Below, one piece after another: positions 15,376 to 22,341 of a DNA stretch of 23,457 bases. This stretch comes from Chryseobacterium indologenes (GTDB lineage: Bacteria; Bacteroidota; Bacteroidia; Flavobacteriales; Weeksellaceae). Positions within the stretch are counted from its first letter, which is position 1. Every line of letters begins with the position of its first letter. The stretch spans positions 1-23,457 of the forward strand of contig DJTE01000004.1 of the NCBI GenBank assembly GCA_002439165.1, written 5' to 3'. The translations under genes and the position numbers were made by a program. Under the pieces are notes generated by a model. The model ran no database searches, had not been told where the DNA came from, and was given only the letters and a program-made list of their open reading frames with translations.

Positions 15376-15519
15376 GATATGAATACGTTCAAACCTTATA
15401 GATTTAACAATTTATATTTTTTAAAACTAAGGTTTTTACAATTAAGCCTGCAGCCGGACCGGAAAATTATCTGAAACCTACGGAAATAAAAAATTTTTCC
15501 TGCGAAAAAAAATTAAATA

Positions 15520-15846
15520 ATGAACTCTACAATACAGTTGCTGAAAGAAAAGCAATCTCAACTGATAGAACAGTTGCGGAACGAAAATGCAGGTATACCT
15601 GAAACATTGCAACAAAAGAAAGATATAGACAAAGCCATTGCATGGCTGGAAAATATTGAAAAACATAATCTTGAACATCCTGCACACTACGAATGGGTAG
15701 AACTTCCGTGGATGGAAACCGGCTACTATACCGATTATCGCATTATGAATGATTGTGAGACCGACGACCGCCGGTATTGGGTGGAGTTTAAACCGCCATT
15801 TACTGTGACGCCCTTTGATTTTCTGCTTATCAAAAAACCAAAATAA
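15520..15846 (+). CDS. small hypothetical protein
   Basis: I do not recognise this 108-residue protein. The first half (about 1-50) is highly charged and helical, probably a short coiled coil (LLKEKQSQLIEQLRNEN, LQQKKDIDKAIAWLENIEK). The second half is rich in aromatic and acidic residues (HYEWVELPWMETGYYTDY, RRYWVEFKPPF) and looks like a small beta domain. There is no signal peptide or membrane segment. The ATG at 15520 follows an A-rich stretch. It ends at a bidirectional terminator. No close -7 box was seen. Confidence 0.7.
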   Translation: MNSTIQLLKEKQSQLIEQLRNENAGIPETLQQKKDIDKAIAWLENIEKHNLEHPAHYEWVELPWMETGYYTDYRIMNDCETDDRRYWVEFKPPFTVTPFDFLLIKKPK

Positions 15847-15877
15847 AAAAGCGGAGAACCACCTCCGCTTTTTATTG
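15846..15877. terminator. bidirectional intrinsic terminator
   Basis: AAAAAGCGGAG (15846-15856) pairs perfectly with CTCCGCTTTTT (15863-15873) around AACCAC. T runs occur on both strands, so it serves the small hypothetical gene and the convergent M61 peptidase gene. Confidence 0.85.
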
Positions 15878-15893
15878 ACGTTTAATTTTGCTT

Positions 15894-17750
15894 TTATTTC
15901 TTTCCCGTCAGCCACTGATCCTGCAGCTTCTGTTCAGCCGGTGTAGGATTGGATTTAAACTGAAGCATTTCTATGCTTATCTTATCCAGCACGGCCTTTC
16001 CTTTAAGAGCCATTTTTTCACTTTTACCCCCATTATTTCTAAGGATAGTAACCGTAACCTCCTGTCCTTCTCTGATAGATCTCGCATAGCCTACAAAATC
16101 CTGCATCTTTTTAATATCGACAGATCTTCCGTCCAGGGCCAAAATTTCGTCGGTACTTTTTAAGCCGATATTTTTCGAAAATGTAGAAAGAGCGGCTGTT
16201 TCTTCAAAAACAAGGGTCTTGTTTTTTTCGTTGTATCCGGTAAGATTAGGATCTTTAATAAACCAGAAGATAGGAGGGATTTCCTGTTTTTGGACGGTTA
16301 CTCCTGCCATATTCAGGTATTCCGTGTAAGGGGTAGGCTGGTTTCCGGCAATATATTTATTATAGAAATCTTTTACCTGCGGATATCCGGTTACGGCTAC
16401 CAGCTCATCAATCAGCTTGTCATCTTTGAAAGGCTTATTCTCTCCGAATCTTTGAGACAGCTTTCTGATCATGTCGCGATAGCCCATTTCTCCGTTAGAC
16501 AGTTTTCTCAGTTCAATATCCAGGCACATCGCAAGCAGGGCTCCTTTTTCGTAAACATTTCTGTACTGATCCTTGTAGGGCTCTTTCAGAACATTTTTAC
16601 TCATCACCGTAAACGGCATGGTATCATCGTAATTCTTGGAATTGGCGATCTTTTCTCCGATTCTTTCAAGGAATTCTTCTTTATTGATCAGGCCTTCCTG
16701 GATCTGGAAAAGGTTGGCGAAATATTCTGTTCCCCCTTCGTACATCCAAAGGTGCTGAGACATTTTCGGGTCTGCATAATCGAAATAGTGAATCTCTTCA
16801 GAGTGGGCCTTCAGAGGATTTACAGTATGGAAGAACTCATGCGAAACTACATCCGTAAGCGTTTTATCAATGGCATCTTTCGGCATGGCTTCCGGGAGGA
16901 CCACACTCGTTGATTCATGGTGCTCCAAAGCCCCGAAACCTTTGATGTTGGGTCCGTTACCTCCGGAAAGGTAAAGCATAATCGCATATTTTTTATTGGT
17001 ATTCATGTCGCCTAAGAATTTCTTCTGGGCCACTACCATTTTTTCTATATTGTCTTTAAAGTCAGCTGCTTTGTATTTCCCTGTTGCAGAATAAACCCCC
17101 AATACCAGATCCATTCCTCCTGCATTGAAGGTAATATAATCCGGTTTGCTGTACATAAGCGGAGAATCTGTCACCTTAGCATAATTGGCCAGCGTGTAGG
17201 TATCCGTAACGTCCGATTTGTCCTGATCTACCAGTGCCGTAGTACCGTAGAAATCTGCCGGCTTCTGAACCACCAGCTGGTAGGGAACATCCTGCATATT
17301 ATCGATGTAGCCAATGAAGCCGTGGGTGTTGATCAGATAAATTTTACCCTCCTCAATATTCGTTCCTGAAGGGGAAAATACAGCCTTATGTTTGGACGTA
17401 TCCATTTCCTCATCAAAGCTGTCATTCACCAGGTAGGTTACTTTCGTTAAATTCTGGGCGTTTTTTAGTGAATAGGTATTGTCGTTTACTTTCGTATAGG
17501 TAAGTTCTTTGCCTTTATTGTCGTAAAATTTAATGCCTTCTACAAATCTTCCGTAATCATCTTCAGAGTAGGTACCCGGAACGGTTTTGGGGAAATGGAA
17601 TTTTACGTCTCCGGATTTCATTTTCGGAAACTCCATCGTAACAGCTACTTTATCGTCTTTTACATTAACAAGGTCAATTGTTGTTTTTATAGACTGGGCA
17701 TTGGCCATTAAAGCGGCAAAAAGCCCCAGGCTGATCGCTATTTTTTTCAT
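15894..17750 (-). CDS. M61-family metallopeptidase with PDZ domain
   Basis: This 618-residue exported peptidase resembles glycyl-aminopeptidase-type M61 enzymes. Residues 1-19 are a signal peptide (MKKIAISLGLFAALMANAQ). An N-terminal beta-rich domain precedes the catalytic part, which has the family GALEHHES segment (273-280), the zinc motif HEFFH (304-308) and the third ligand Glu338 in MYEGGTEYF. A PDZ-like domain occupies about 510-595 (IGLKSTDEILALDGRSVD). Length is normal for Bacteroidota members. It acts in the periplasm or outside; substrates are unknown. The next minus-strand gene upstream, an M1 peptidase, has its own terminator, so they are separate units. Confidence 0.92.
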   Translation of the reverse strand: MKKIAISLGLFAALMANAQSIKTTIDLVNVKDDKVAVTMEFPKMKSGDVKFHFPKTVPGTYSEDDYGRFVEGIKFYDNKGKELTYTKVNDNTYSLKNAQNLTKVTYLVNDSFDEEMDTSKHKAVFSPSGTNIEEGKIYLINTHGFIGYIDNMQDVPYQLVVQKPADFYGTTALVDQDKSDVTDTYTLANYAKVTDSPLMYSKPDYITFNAGGMDLVLGVYSATGKYKAADFKDNIEKMVVAQKKFLGDMNTNKKYAIMLYLSGGNGPNIKGFGALEHHESTSVVLPEAMPKDAIDKTLTDVVSHEFFHTVNPLKAHSEEIHYFDYADPKMSQHLWMYEGGTEYFANLFQIQEGLINKEEFLERIGEKIANSKNYDDTMPFTVMSKNVLKEPYKDQYRNVYEKGALLAMCLDIELRKLSNGEMGYRDMIRKLSQRFGENKPFKDDKLIDELVAVTGYPQVKDFYNKYIAGNQPTPYTEYLNMAGVTVQKQEIPPIFWFIKDPNLTGYNEKNKTLVFEETAALSTFSKNIGLKSTDEILALDGRSVDIKKMQDFVGYARSIREGQEVTVTILRNNGGKSEKMALKGKAVLDKISIEMLQFKSNPTPAEQKLQDQWLTGKK

Positions 17751-17859
17751 TAAGTCTGAATTTTATAGTTAAGTAGTTGATTTTTTCCTCATATTGTTAC
17801 GAAACAGGGTCTTAAACTTTTCTTAAATTTTTTTTTAAATGAACTTATCCCGGAAACCA

Positions 17860-17890
17860 AAAGGCAGACCACCTGAAATGATCTGCCTTT
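17860..17890 (-). terminator. intrinsic terminator of the M1 peptidase gene
   Basis: AAAGGCAGA (17860-17868) pairs with TCTGCCTTT (17882-17890) around 13 bases. On the minus strand the stem ends in TTTT. It lies just beyond the M1 gene and before the M61 gene. Confidence 0.6.
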
Positions 17891-17903
17891 CAGCGGTTAT
17901 TAT

Positions 17904-19535
17904 TTACTGGACTTTTATATAATGTATGTAATAATTCTTATTCAGCTCAACCGGGGTACTTTTCTTCAGCTTTACAGTCTGCCACTGTTCAGTTGGATTA
18001 ATCGTCTGATCTCCGTTGATTCTGATTGGCAGTTTAAGATTCTTGATTACGTTGGTGTAACGGAATTTCAAAGTTTCGCCATCCTGTGAATATTCCAGAG
18101 CCGGGATTTTGGTGGTTCTCAGATACTGGTCGAAAACACTTGAAAAATCAATTCCTGCTTTTGATGAAATATAGTCTTCAATCTGTTTGGTAGTAACGGT
18201 CTGATGGTAAAAATCCTTATTCATCCCCCTTAAAATCTGTCTGAACTTTTCATCATTACTGATGATCTGTCTTATGGTATGGATCATGCTGGCTCCTTTA
18301 GGATACATATCTCCGCTTCCTTCACTTTTTACTCCGTAATGGCCGATGATCGGGGTATCGTTCATAATGATGTTATGAAGCCCCTGTGCATAGATATCGG
18401 CCGATTTTTTATCCATATATTTTTCAGTGAAAAGAACCTCGGAATACATGGTAAAACTTTCGTGTATCCACATATCCGCCATATCTTTCGCTGTAATATT
18501 ATTGGCAAACCATTCGTGGCCGCTTTCATGGATGATGATATAATCCCAGTTCAGCCCCACTCCGGTTCCGGAAAGATCTCTTCCCAGGTATCCGTTCTGG
18601 TATCCGTTTCCGTAAGCTACATTGCTCTGATGTTCCATTCCAAGATAGGGAGAATCTACCAGTTTGTAGGAATCCTCATAAAAAGGATAAGGTCCGAACC
18701 AGTATTCAAAAGCCGAAAGCATAGGCTTTACCTGCTGAAACTGTTTCTTTGCTTTTTCCAGGTTATAGTCGATTACCCAGTAATCCAGGTCCAGCTTTCC
18801 TTTTTCACCATTGAAAGTGTCTTTGAAATTGACGTATTTTCCGATGTTCGGAATGATGGAATAATCGTTGATCGGGTTTTTAACTTCCCAGGTATAGGCA
18901 GTTTTGCTGCCTTCCGTTTTTTTACCGGTCAGTCTGCCGTTTCCAACTCCCACAAGATCATTGGGAGTGATGATTTTCATGATGATGCCGTTATCCGGCT
19001 CGTCACTCCAGATATCTTTGGTAGGCAGCCACAGCGAAGACCCCTCCGCCTGGTCGGCAACACTCATCCACGGATTTCCGTTTTTATCTTTAGTGAAGAC
19101 CCAGCCTCCGTCCCAGGGGGCATTTTTAGCAATCACAGGGTGTCCGGAATAGGCAATATTCAGGGTGTATTTTTCGCCTTTTCTGAATTTCTTTTTAGAG
19201 GTAATAAAAATAAAATCGCCATCCTGTTTATAACCGGCAATCGGGAAATCGCCATCTATCTTATCTGCCTTCATGGGCTGCTGCAGGTCGATCTGGAAAA
19301 CAGGATCGGTAGCATCCTTTGTGATTTCAAAGCTGATCTTATTATAACCTTTTATACTTTTCTGTTCAAAATCCGGTTCCACAGAAAGATCATATTTCTT
19401 TACATCCCAGAAATTACGGAATGGGGTATCAGATCCTTTTAAAGTATCCTGTTTGGTGAAAACCTTGTTTTTTTCGAAGAACTGCCCGAAAGCAAGACCT
19501 GAAGCAAAAAGAAGGGGAAGTGCCAGCTTTTTCAT
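17904..19535 (-). CDS. M1-family exported metallopeptidase
   Basis: This aminopeptidase-N-like zinc enzyme has 543 residues from the ATG chosen here. Counting from the upstream ATG at 19547, the zinc motif HESGH is at 340-344 and the third ligand Glu363 follows with the M1 spacing HExxH-x18-E. The exopeptidase motif has the form GMEHQ (303-307) in place of GAMEN. A signal peptide, MKKLALPLLFASGLAFGQ, starts at the second ATG. I chose that ATG (19533-19535) because the -7 box at 19559-19566 would put the transcript start only about 5 bases before the upstream ATG. It lacks the long C-terminal helical domain of classical aminopeptidase N. It acts in the periplasm or outer envelope. Confidence 0.92.
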   Translation of the reverse strand: MKKLALPLLFASGLAFGQFFEKNKVFTKQDTLKGSDTPFRNFWDVKKYDLSVEPDFEQKSIKGYNKISFEITKDATDPVFQIDLQQPMKADKIDGDFPIAGYKQDGDFIFITSKKKFRKGEKYTLNIAYSGHPVIAKNAPWDGGWVFTKDKNGNPWMSVADQAEGSSLWLPTKDIWSDEPDNGIIMKIITPNDLVGVGNGRLTGKKTEGSKTAYTWEVKNPINDYSIIPNIGKYVNFKDTFNGEKGKLDLDYWVIDYNLEKAKKQFQQVKPMLSAFEYWFGPYPFYEDSYKLVDSPYLGMEHQSNVAYGNGYQNGYLGRDLSGTGVGLNWDYIIIHESGHEWFANNITAKDMADMWIHESFTMYSEVLFTEKYMDKKSADIYAQGLHNIIMNDTPIIGHYGVKSEGSGDMYPKGASMIHTIRQIISNDEKFRQILRGMNKDFYHQTVTTKQIEDYISSKAGIDFSSVFDQYLRTTKIPALEYSQDGETLKFRYTNVIKNLKLPIRINGDQTINPTEQWQTVKLKKSTPVELNKNYYIHYIKVQ

Positions 19536-19558
19536 ATTGGATTGCATTAATAATCTTT

Positions 19559-19566
19559 CAAAAATA
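19559..19566 (-). promoter_or_regulatory. -7 box of the M1 peptidase gene
   Basis: On the minus strand TATTTTTG matches TAnnTTTG; no good -33 TTG is present. It decides in favour of the ATG at 19535. Confidence 0.4.
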
Positions 19567-19680
19567 GAAAAATTAATGCCAACCGGGAGATGTTTTTTCA
19601 GGATTAATTATCCGGATTCTCAATAATATTTTGATTTTAGTGTTATTTTATTCATCGGATGTGGAATTTTTTCATCCCAG

Positions 19681-19725
19681 ATTAACATTTGTTAATGAAA
19701 CTTATGGAAAATGTAAATATTTTTG
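19681..19725 (+). promoter_or_regulatory. palindrome and -7 box upstream of the Crp/Fnr-type gene
   Basis: ATTAACATTTGTTAAT (19681-19696) is a 6-bp dyad with a 4-base centre, and TATTTTTG (19718-19725) is a -7 box 38 bases before the ATG. The nearest upstream TTG, inside the dyad, is 26 bases away, longer than usual. An activator or autoregulator site is possible. Confidence 0.35.
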
Positions 19726-19762
19726 AGAAAAGTAACTCCGAAAATGATAATAAAAAATACTT

Positions 19763-20353
19763 ATGGAATCTGAAGCATTACTTTTATTTTTAAAAGAAAA
19801 CCTGAAGCTGAGTGAAGAAGAAATCGGGATGTCAAAACATTTATGGAAAAAAGTGACCTATGAAAAAGGTTCCTACTTTAATCAGCGTGGGGATATCTGT
19901 TTACAGCTTGGTTTTATAGAAAAAGGGATTTTCAGGACTTATTTTATTGATGATCATGCCAAAGAGCATATTCTTTTCCTGAGCGGTAAGGGTGAACTGG
20001 TAACAGCCTTGAGAAGTATGACCAAAAAGATCCAGTGTACTTATTATATCGAAGCCATTATAGAATCTTCCATATGGGTGATCAATGTGGATGATCTTGA
20101 AAATCTGTACGAGGTTTCCAAAGGATGGGAAAGAGCAGGGCGTATCATTGCTGAAGAATCTTTCTTTGCCCTTCTTCACAGAATGGAAACCATTTCTTTT
20201 CTATGTGCCCGGGACCGTTATATGCAGTTTCTTAAAGAATTCCCGGAGCTGCCGTCTCATATCCCCCAGTATTATATCGCTTCATTCCTGGGAATGGAAA
20301 ACCCTTCGCTCAGCCGCCTGAAACGCGGTATGGCTGCGAATGAACAGGATTGA
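19763..20353 (+). CDS. Crp/Fnr-family transcriptional regulator
   Basis: This 196-residue protein has the usual two-domain form. A cyclic-nucleotide-binding-like beta roll covers about 25-115 (YEKGSYFNQRGDICLQLGFIEKGIFRTYF) and a C-terminal helix-turn-helix follows at about 165-190 (IPQYYIASFLGMENPSLSRLKR). The classic cAMP pocket signature (RxSxxAxL) is absent, as in many Bacteroidota members, so the ligand is unknown. It is the gene directly upstream of the peptide cluster, 125 bases before the first precursor and on the same strand, which makes it a candidate regulator. No oxygen-sensing cysteine cluster is seen. Confidence 0.88.
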   Translation: MESEALLLFLKENLKLSEEEIGMSKHLWKKVTYEKGSYFNQRGDICLQLGFIEKGIFRTYFIDDHAKEHILFLSGKGELVTALRSMTKKIQCTYYIEAIIESSIWVINVDDLENLYEVSKGWERAGRIIAEESFFALLHRMETISFLCARDRYMQFLKEFPELPSHIPQYYIASFLGMENPSLSRLKRGMAANEQD

Positions 20354-20380
20354 TAAAATTAAAAATATTCAGTAGCTACG
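20350..20380 (+). promoter_or_regulatory. weak candidate promoter of the peptide cluster
   Basis: TTG (20350-20352), a 20-base spacer and TAGCTACG (20373-20380) partly match TTG/TAnnTTTG; two of the four final bases differ. A start near 20387 would give a leader of about 90 bases that includes the hairpin at 20434-20455. Confidence 0.3.
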
Positions 20381-20418
20381 AATAGAGGCCGTAACCTTCT
20401 CCGGCCAGAGAAAAAAGA

Positions 20419-20478
20419 GAAGAAACCGCTGAAACACTCCGGCGGAAGGGAGTGTATTAACCAAAAACGATCAAAATT
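20419..20478 (+). repeat. duplicated 5' leader with hairpin, copy 1
   Basis: GAAGAAACCGCTGAAA (20419-20434) leads into a hairpin: ACACTCC (20434-20440), loop GGCGGAAG, GGAGTGT (20449-20455). Then comes TTAACCAAAAA and the ATG at 20479. The same order of blocks precedes the second precursor. No T tract follows, so it is not a terminator. Confidence 0.7.
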
Positions 20479-20718
20479 ATGCAACTTGAAAATTTAAACT
20501 CAGACAAATTTAAAACCTTAACAAGACCTCAGCTGGGAACGGTAAAAGGAGGGGAAAGATACGCCACTAAAGGTGGAACTTATACAGCTAAGGGACTTGA
20601 TGTCCTTAAAGACGGTACGTATACCTATTCTGAAGACCGTGAAGAGCGTAACAGTGAAGGTATGACTCTGCATATGGAATATTGTATTGAAGGCAGATGG
20701 TATACCATACGTGCCTGA
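20479..20718 (+). CDS. grasp-with-spasm peptide precursor 1
   Basis: This 79-residue precursor has a leader of about 25 residues, MQLENLNSDKFKTLT then RPQLGTVKGG. The leader nearly matches the next gene and ends in GG, a likely protease or exporter cleavage point. The core (about 26-79) is rich in Thr, Ser, Lys, Asp and Glu (for example TYTYSEDREERNSEG), which are the side chains joined as esters or amides by ATP-grasp ligases in graspetides. One Cys is present. From the pattern KGLD...G..Y..S.D..E...G...H.E...EG.WY, shared with the second precursor, the C-terminal part seems constrained. The family assignment comes from the leader and the adjacent GwsG/GwsS-type genes; the modified product is unknown. 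Confidence 0.85.
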   Translation: MQLENLNSDKFKTLTRPQLGTVKGGERYATKGGTYTAKGLDVLKDGTYTYSEDREERNSEGMTLHMEYCIEGRWYTIRA

Positions 20719-20743
20719 TAAAAGATATCCGGTGTGACAGACT

Positions 20744-20804
20744 GAAGAAACCGTTGAAAACACCCGGCGGAAAATAGGGTGTACTAACCAAAAATAGCAA
20801 AATC
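20744..20804 (+). repeat. duplicated 5' leader with hairpin, copy 2
   Basis: GAAGAAACCGTTGAAAA (20744-20760) leads into ACACCC (20760-20765), loop GGCGGAAAATA and GGGTGT (20777-20782). Then comes CTAACCAAAAA and the ATG at 20805. Compared with copy 1, one T-A pair is missing from both arms, so pairing is kept. Confidence 0.7.
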
Positions 20805-21050
20805 ATGAAACTTGAAAATTTAAAGTCAGACAGATTCAGAACGTTAACAAAAGTTCAGCTGGGAACTGTGAATGGAGGTTCCGAAACAATCAAAACACAG
20901 GGCGGCTCCGGGCACTTTGGTGGTATTAAAGGTTTGGACCCGGGGAAAGAATATAGTTTTTCATCAGACTGCCAGGAATTTGATGCCAGAGGAAATATGG
21001 TCCACCAGGAGTTTTTAATTGATGGAGTATGGTATATGACTAATTATTAA
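20805..21050 (+). CDS. grasp-with-spasm peptide precursor 2
   Basis: This 81-residue paralogue of the preceding precursor has the leader MKLENLKSDRFRTLT then KVQLGTVNGG, differing mainly by Lys/Arg exchanges. The core is more divergent (SETIKTQGGSGHFGG) but keeps KGLD, Tyr-Ser-x-Ser-x-Asp, Glu, Gly, His-x-Glu, and DGVWY near the end. One Cys lies in SSDCQEF. The shared acidic and hydroxyl positions are the best candidates for crosslinks. It has its own copy of the leader hairpin and is followed by a strong terminator before the maturase genes. Confidence 0.85.
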   Translation: MKLENLKSDRFRTLTKVQLGTVNGGSETIKTQGGSGHFGGIKGLDPGKEYSFSSDCQEFDARGNMVHQEFLIDGVWYMTNY

Positions 21051-21060
21051 ATTTATAATC

Positions 21061-21094
21061 AGAAGTTGTTCCCGAAAACGGAACAACTTCTTTT
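21061..21094 (+). terminator. intrinsic terminator between precursors and maturases
   Basis: GAAGTTGTTCC (21062-21072) pairs perfectly with GGAACAACTTC (21080-21090), extended by one A-T pair, and is followed by TTTT. The ATP-grasp gene begins 19 bases later with no -7 box between, so it is probably reached by read-through. Confidence 0.8.
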
Positions 21095-21112
21095 AAAAAC
21101 AGGATATTTAAT

Positions 21113-22105
21113 ATGATGAATATAAAGATCAACTCCATTCATCAGGATTATTCCACCAATGACGTTCTGGACTGGATCTATTTTGAATATCCTTCTGCTG
21201 TATGTGACCGGAATGAAGATTTTGAAGTGGAAAGTATGTTGATTTCCAGTCATAAAGATGATGCGAATGAGCATTCATATTGGTATAGAAGGGGATATTT
21301 AAAAGAGCATGGCTACAATCCGGCTCCTGTATTGAACCAATATGGTAACCCGTCAGTCAGAAAGATATTCCTGGATGTTTACGGGAAATATAATTTTGAA
21401 GAACAGGCAATTCATGAAGCGTATATTGAATGGTATCACAGGCTTTTCAGAAAATGCTTAAATAAAAAGAGTGATAATAATATCAACAAATTGAAAGTTC
21501 TTCAGGAAGCTAAAAAAACGGGCCTTATGATCCCTGAGACACTCGTTTCTTCCAATATATCCGCGATAGAAAATTTTTACAGATCCCACAGAAAGATTAT
21601 CGTTAAAGATGTAATGCTTGATACGATAAGGATGGATTGGGACGAAGAATTTGAGATAATGGTAAAAGTTCCTCCGGCTATTGTGACAGAGGGTCATATC
21701 CGGAAGTTAAGGGAAACGGAAAGCAGTATTTCACAGGGATATATTTTTTTGCAGGAATATATTGAAAAAGAATATGAACTGCGTATTTTTTACCTCAGTG
21801 GGCAACTGTATTCTATGGCTATTTTTTCCCAGGCCAATGAAAGGACCAAAGTAGATTTCAGAAATTATGATACACAACGCCCGAACCGCTGTGTGCCATA
21901 CAGGCTACCCCGAAAGGAAACTCTGAAACTGAAAAAACTGATGAAAAACCTGGACATCAGCTGTGCTTCCATAGATATGATCTATACGGATAAAAAAGAA
22001 TATGTTTTCCTGGAAGTAAATCCCATAGGGCAGTTCCAATGGCTTTCCGACCTCTGTAATTATGATATTGAACGCAGTATAGCTCGGTTTTTAAACCAAC
22101 AATAA
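21113..22105 (+). CDS. gwsG: ATP-grasp peptide maturase (GwsG type)
   Basis: This 330-residue ATP-grasp ligase is of the kind that forms omega-ester or omega-amide bonds in ribosomal peptides. Visible motifs are SYWYRRG (55-61), a Lys in IIVKDV (165), the hinge region FLQEYIEKEYELRIFY (213-227), Asp288 in SIDMIY, and the Mg/ATP-binding LEVNPIGQFQWLSDLCNYDIE (300-320). The ending EVNPxGQF followed by CNYxxE is what I know from the grasp-with-spasm ligases. It lies after the two precursors. ATG at 21113 or 21116 are both possible. Its stop is 2 bases before the small 77-residue gene. The symbol is by family recognition. Confidence 0.88.
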   Translation: MMNIKINSIHQDYSTNDVLDWIYFEYPSAVCDRNEDFEVESMLISSHKDDANEHSYWYRRGYLKEHGYNPAPVLNQYGNPSVRKIFLDVYGKYNFEEQAIHEAYIEWYHRLFRKCLNKKSDNNINKLKVLQEAKKTGLMIPETLVSSNISAIENFYRSHRKIIVKDVMLDTIRMDWDEEFEIMVKVPPAIVTEGHIRKLRETESSISQGYIFLQEYIEKEYELRIFYLSGQLYSMAIFSQANERTKVDFRNYDTQRPNRCVPYRLPRKETLKLKKLMKNLDISCASIDMIYTDKKEYVFLEVNPIGQFQWLSDLCNYDIERSIARFLNQQ

Positions 22106-22107
22106 TA

Positions 22108-22341
22108 ATGAATCAAAAAAGCAAAAAGGTCCGTAAAGATTTTATAACCTGGACCGAAGAAAACAGACGGCATCTGCCCCTGAATTCTACATTCTGGGAG
22201 TTCCGGATAGTCCATAAAAAAAAGCAGGACGATGTTCAGCATGATTTTGTTGAATTGGGAAAATATCATACCCGGCTGCAAAGAGGAATCCCTTTTTATA
22301 AACCCTATTCAAAACTGGTGATATGGAATCTGAATGGTTAA
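22108..22341 (+). CDS. small basic protein of the peptide cluster
   Basis: I do not recognise this 77-residue protein. It is rich in Lys and Arg (KSKKVRKDF, HKKKQDD) with several aromatic residues and ends GIPFYKPYSKLVIWNLNG. It has no signal peptide, membrane helix, GG leader or cysteine. It starts 2 bases after the ATP-grasp stop, and its last 19 bases overlap the start of the SPASM gene in another frame, so it sits inside a tightly packed translated run and is very likely real. Possible roles are leader recognition or a subunit of one maturase. It is not a third precursor by its leader. Confidence 0.7.
   Translation: MNQKSKKVRKDFITWTEENRRHLPLNSTFWEFRIVHKKKQDDVQHDFVELGKYHTRLQRGIPFYKPYSKLVIWNLNG

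Noticed and set aside
18279..19442. 387-residue plus-strand frame opposite the M1 peptidase gene
   Set aside because: The minus strand encodes an intact M1 enzyme with zinc motif and signal peptide; the antisense product is Phe/Ile/His-rich with no known domain.
20434..20455. Leader hairpin as a transcription terminator
   Set aside because: No T tract follows the stem; it is followed by TTAACCAAAAA and the start codon.
22108..22341. Third graspetide precursor
   Set aside because: It lacks the LENL...LGTV.GG leader and has a basic, not Thr/Asp/Glu-rich, composition.
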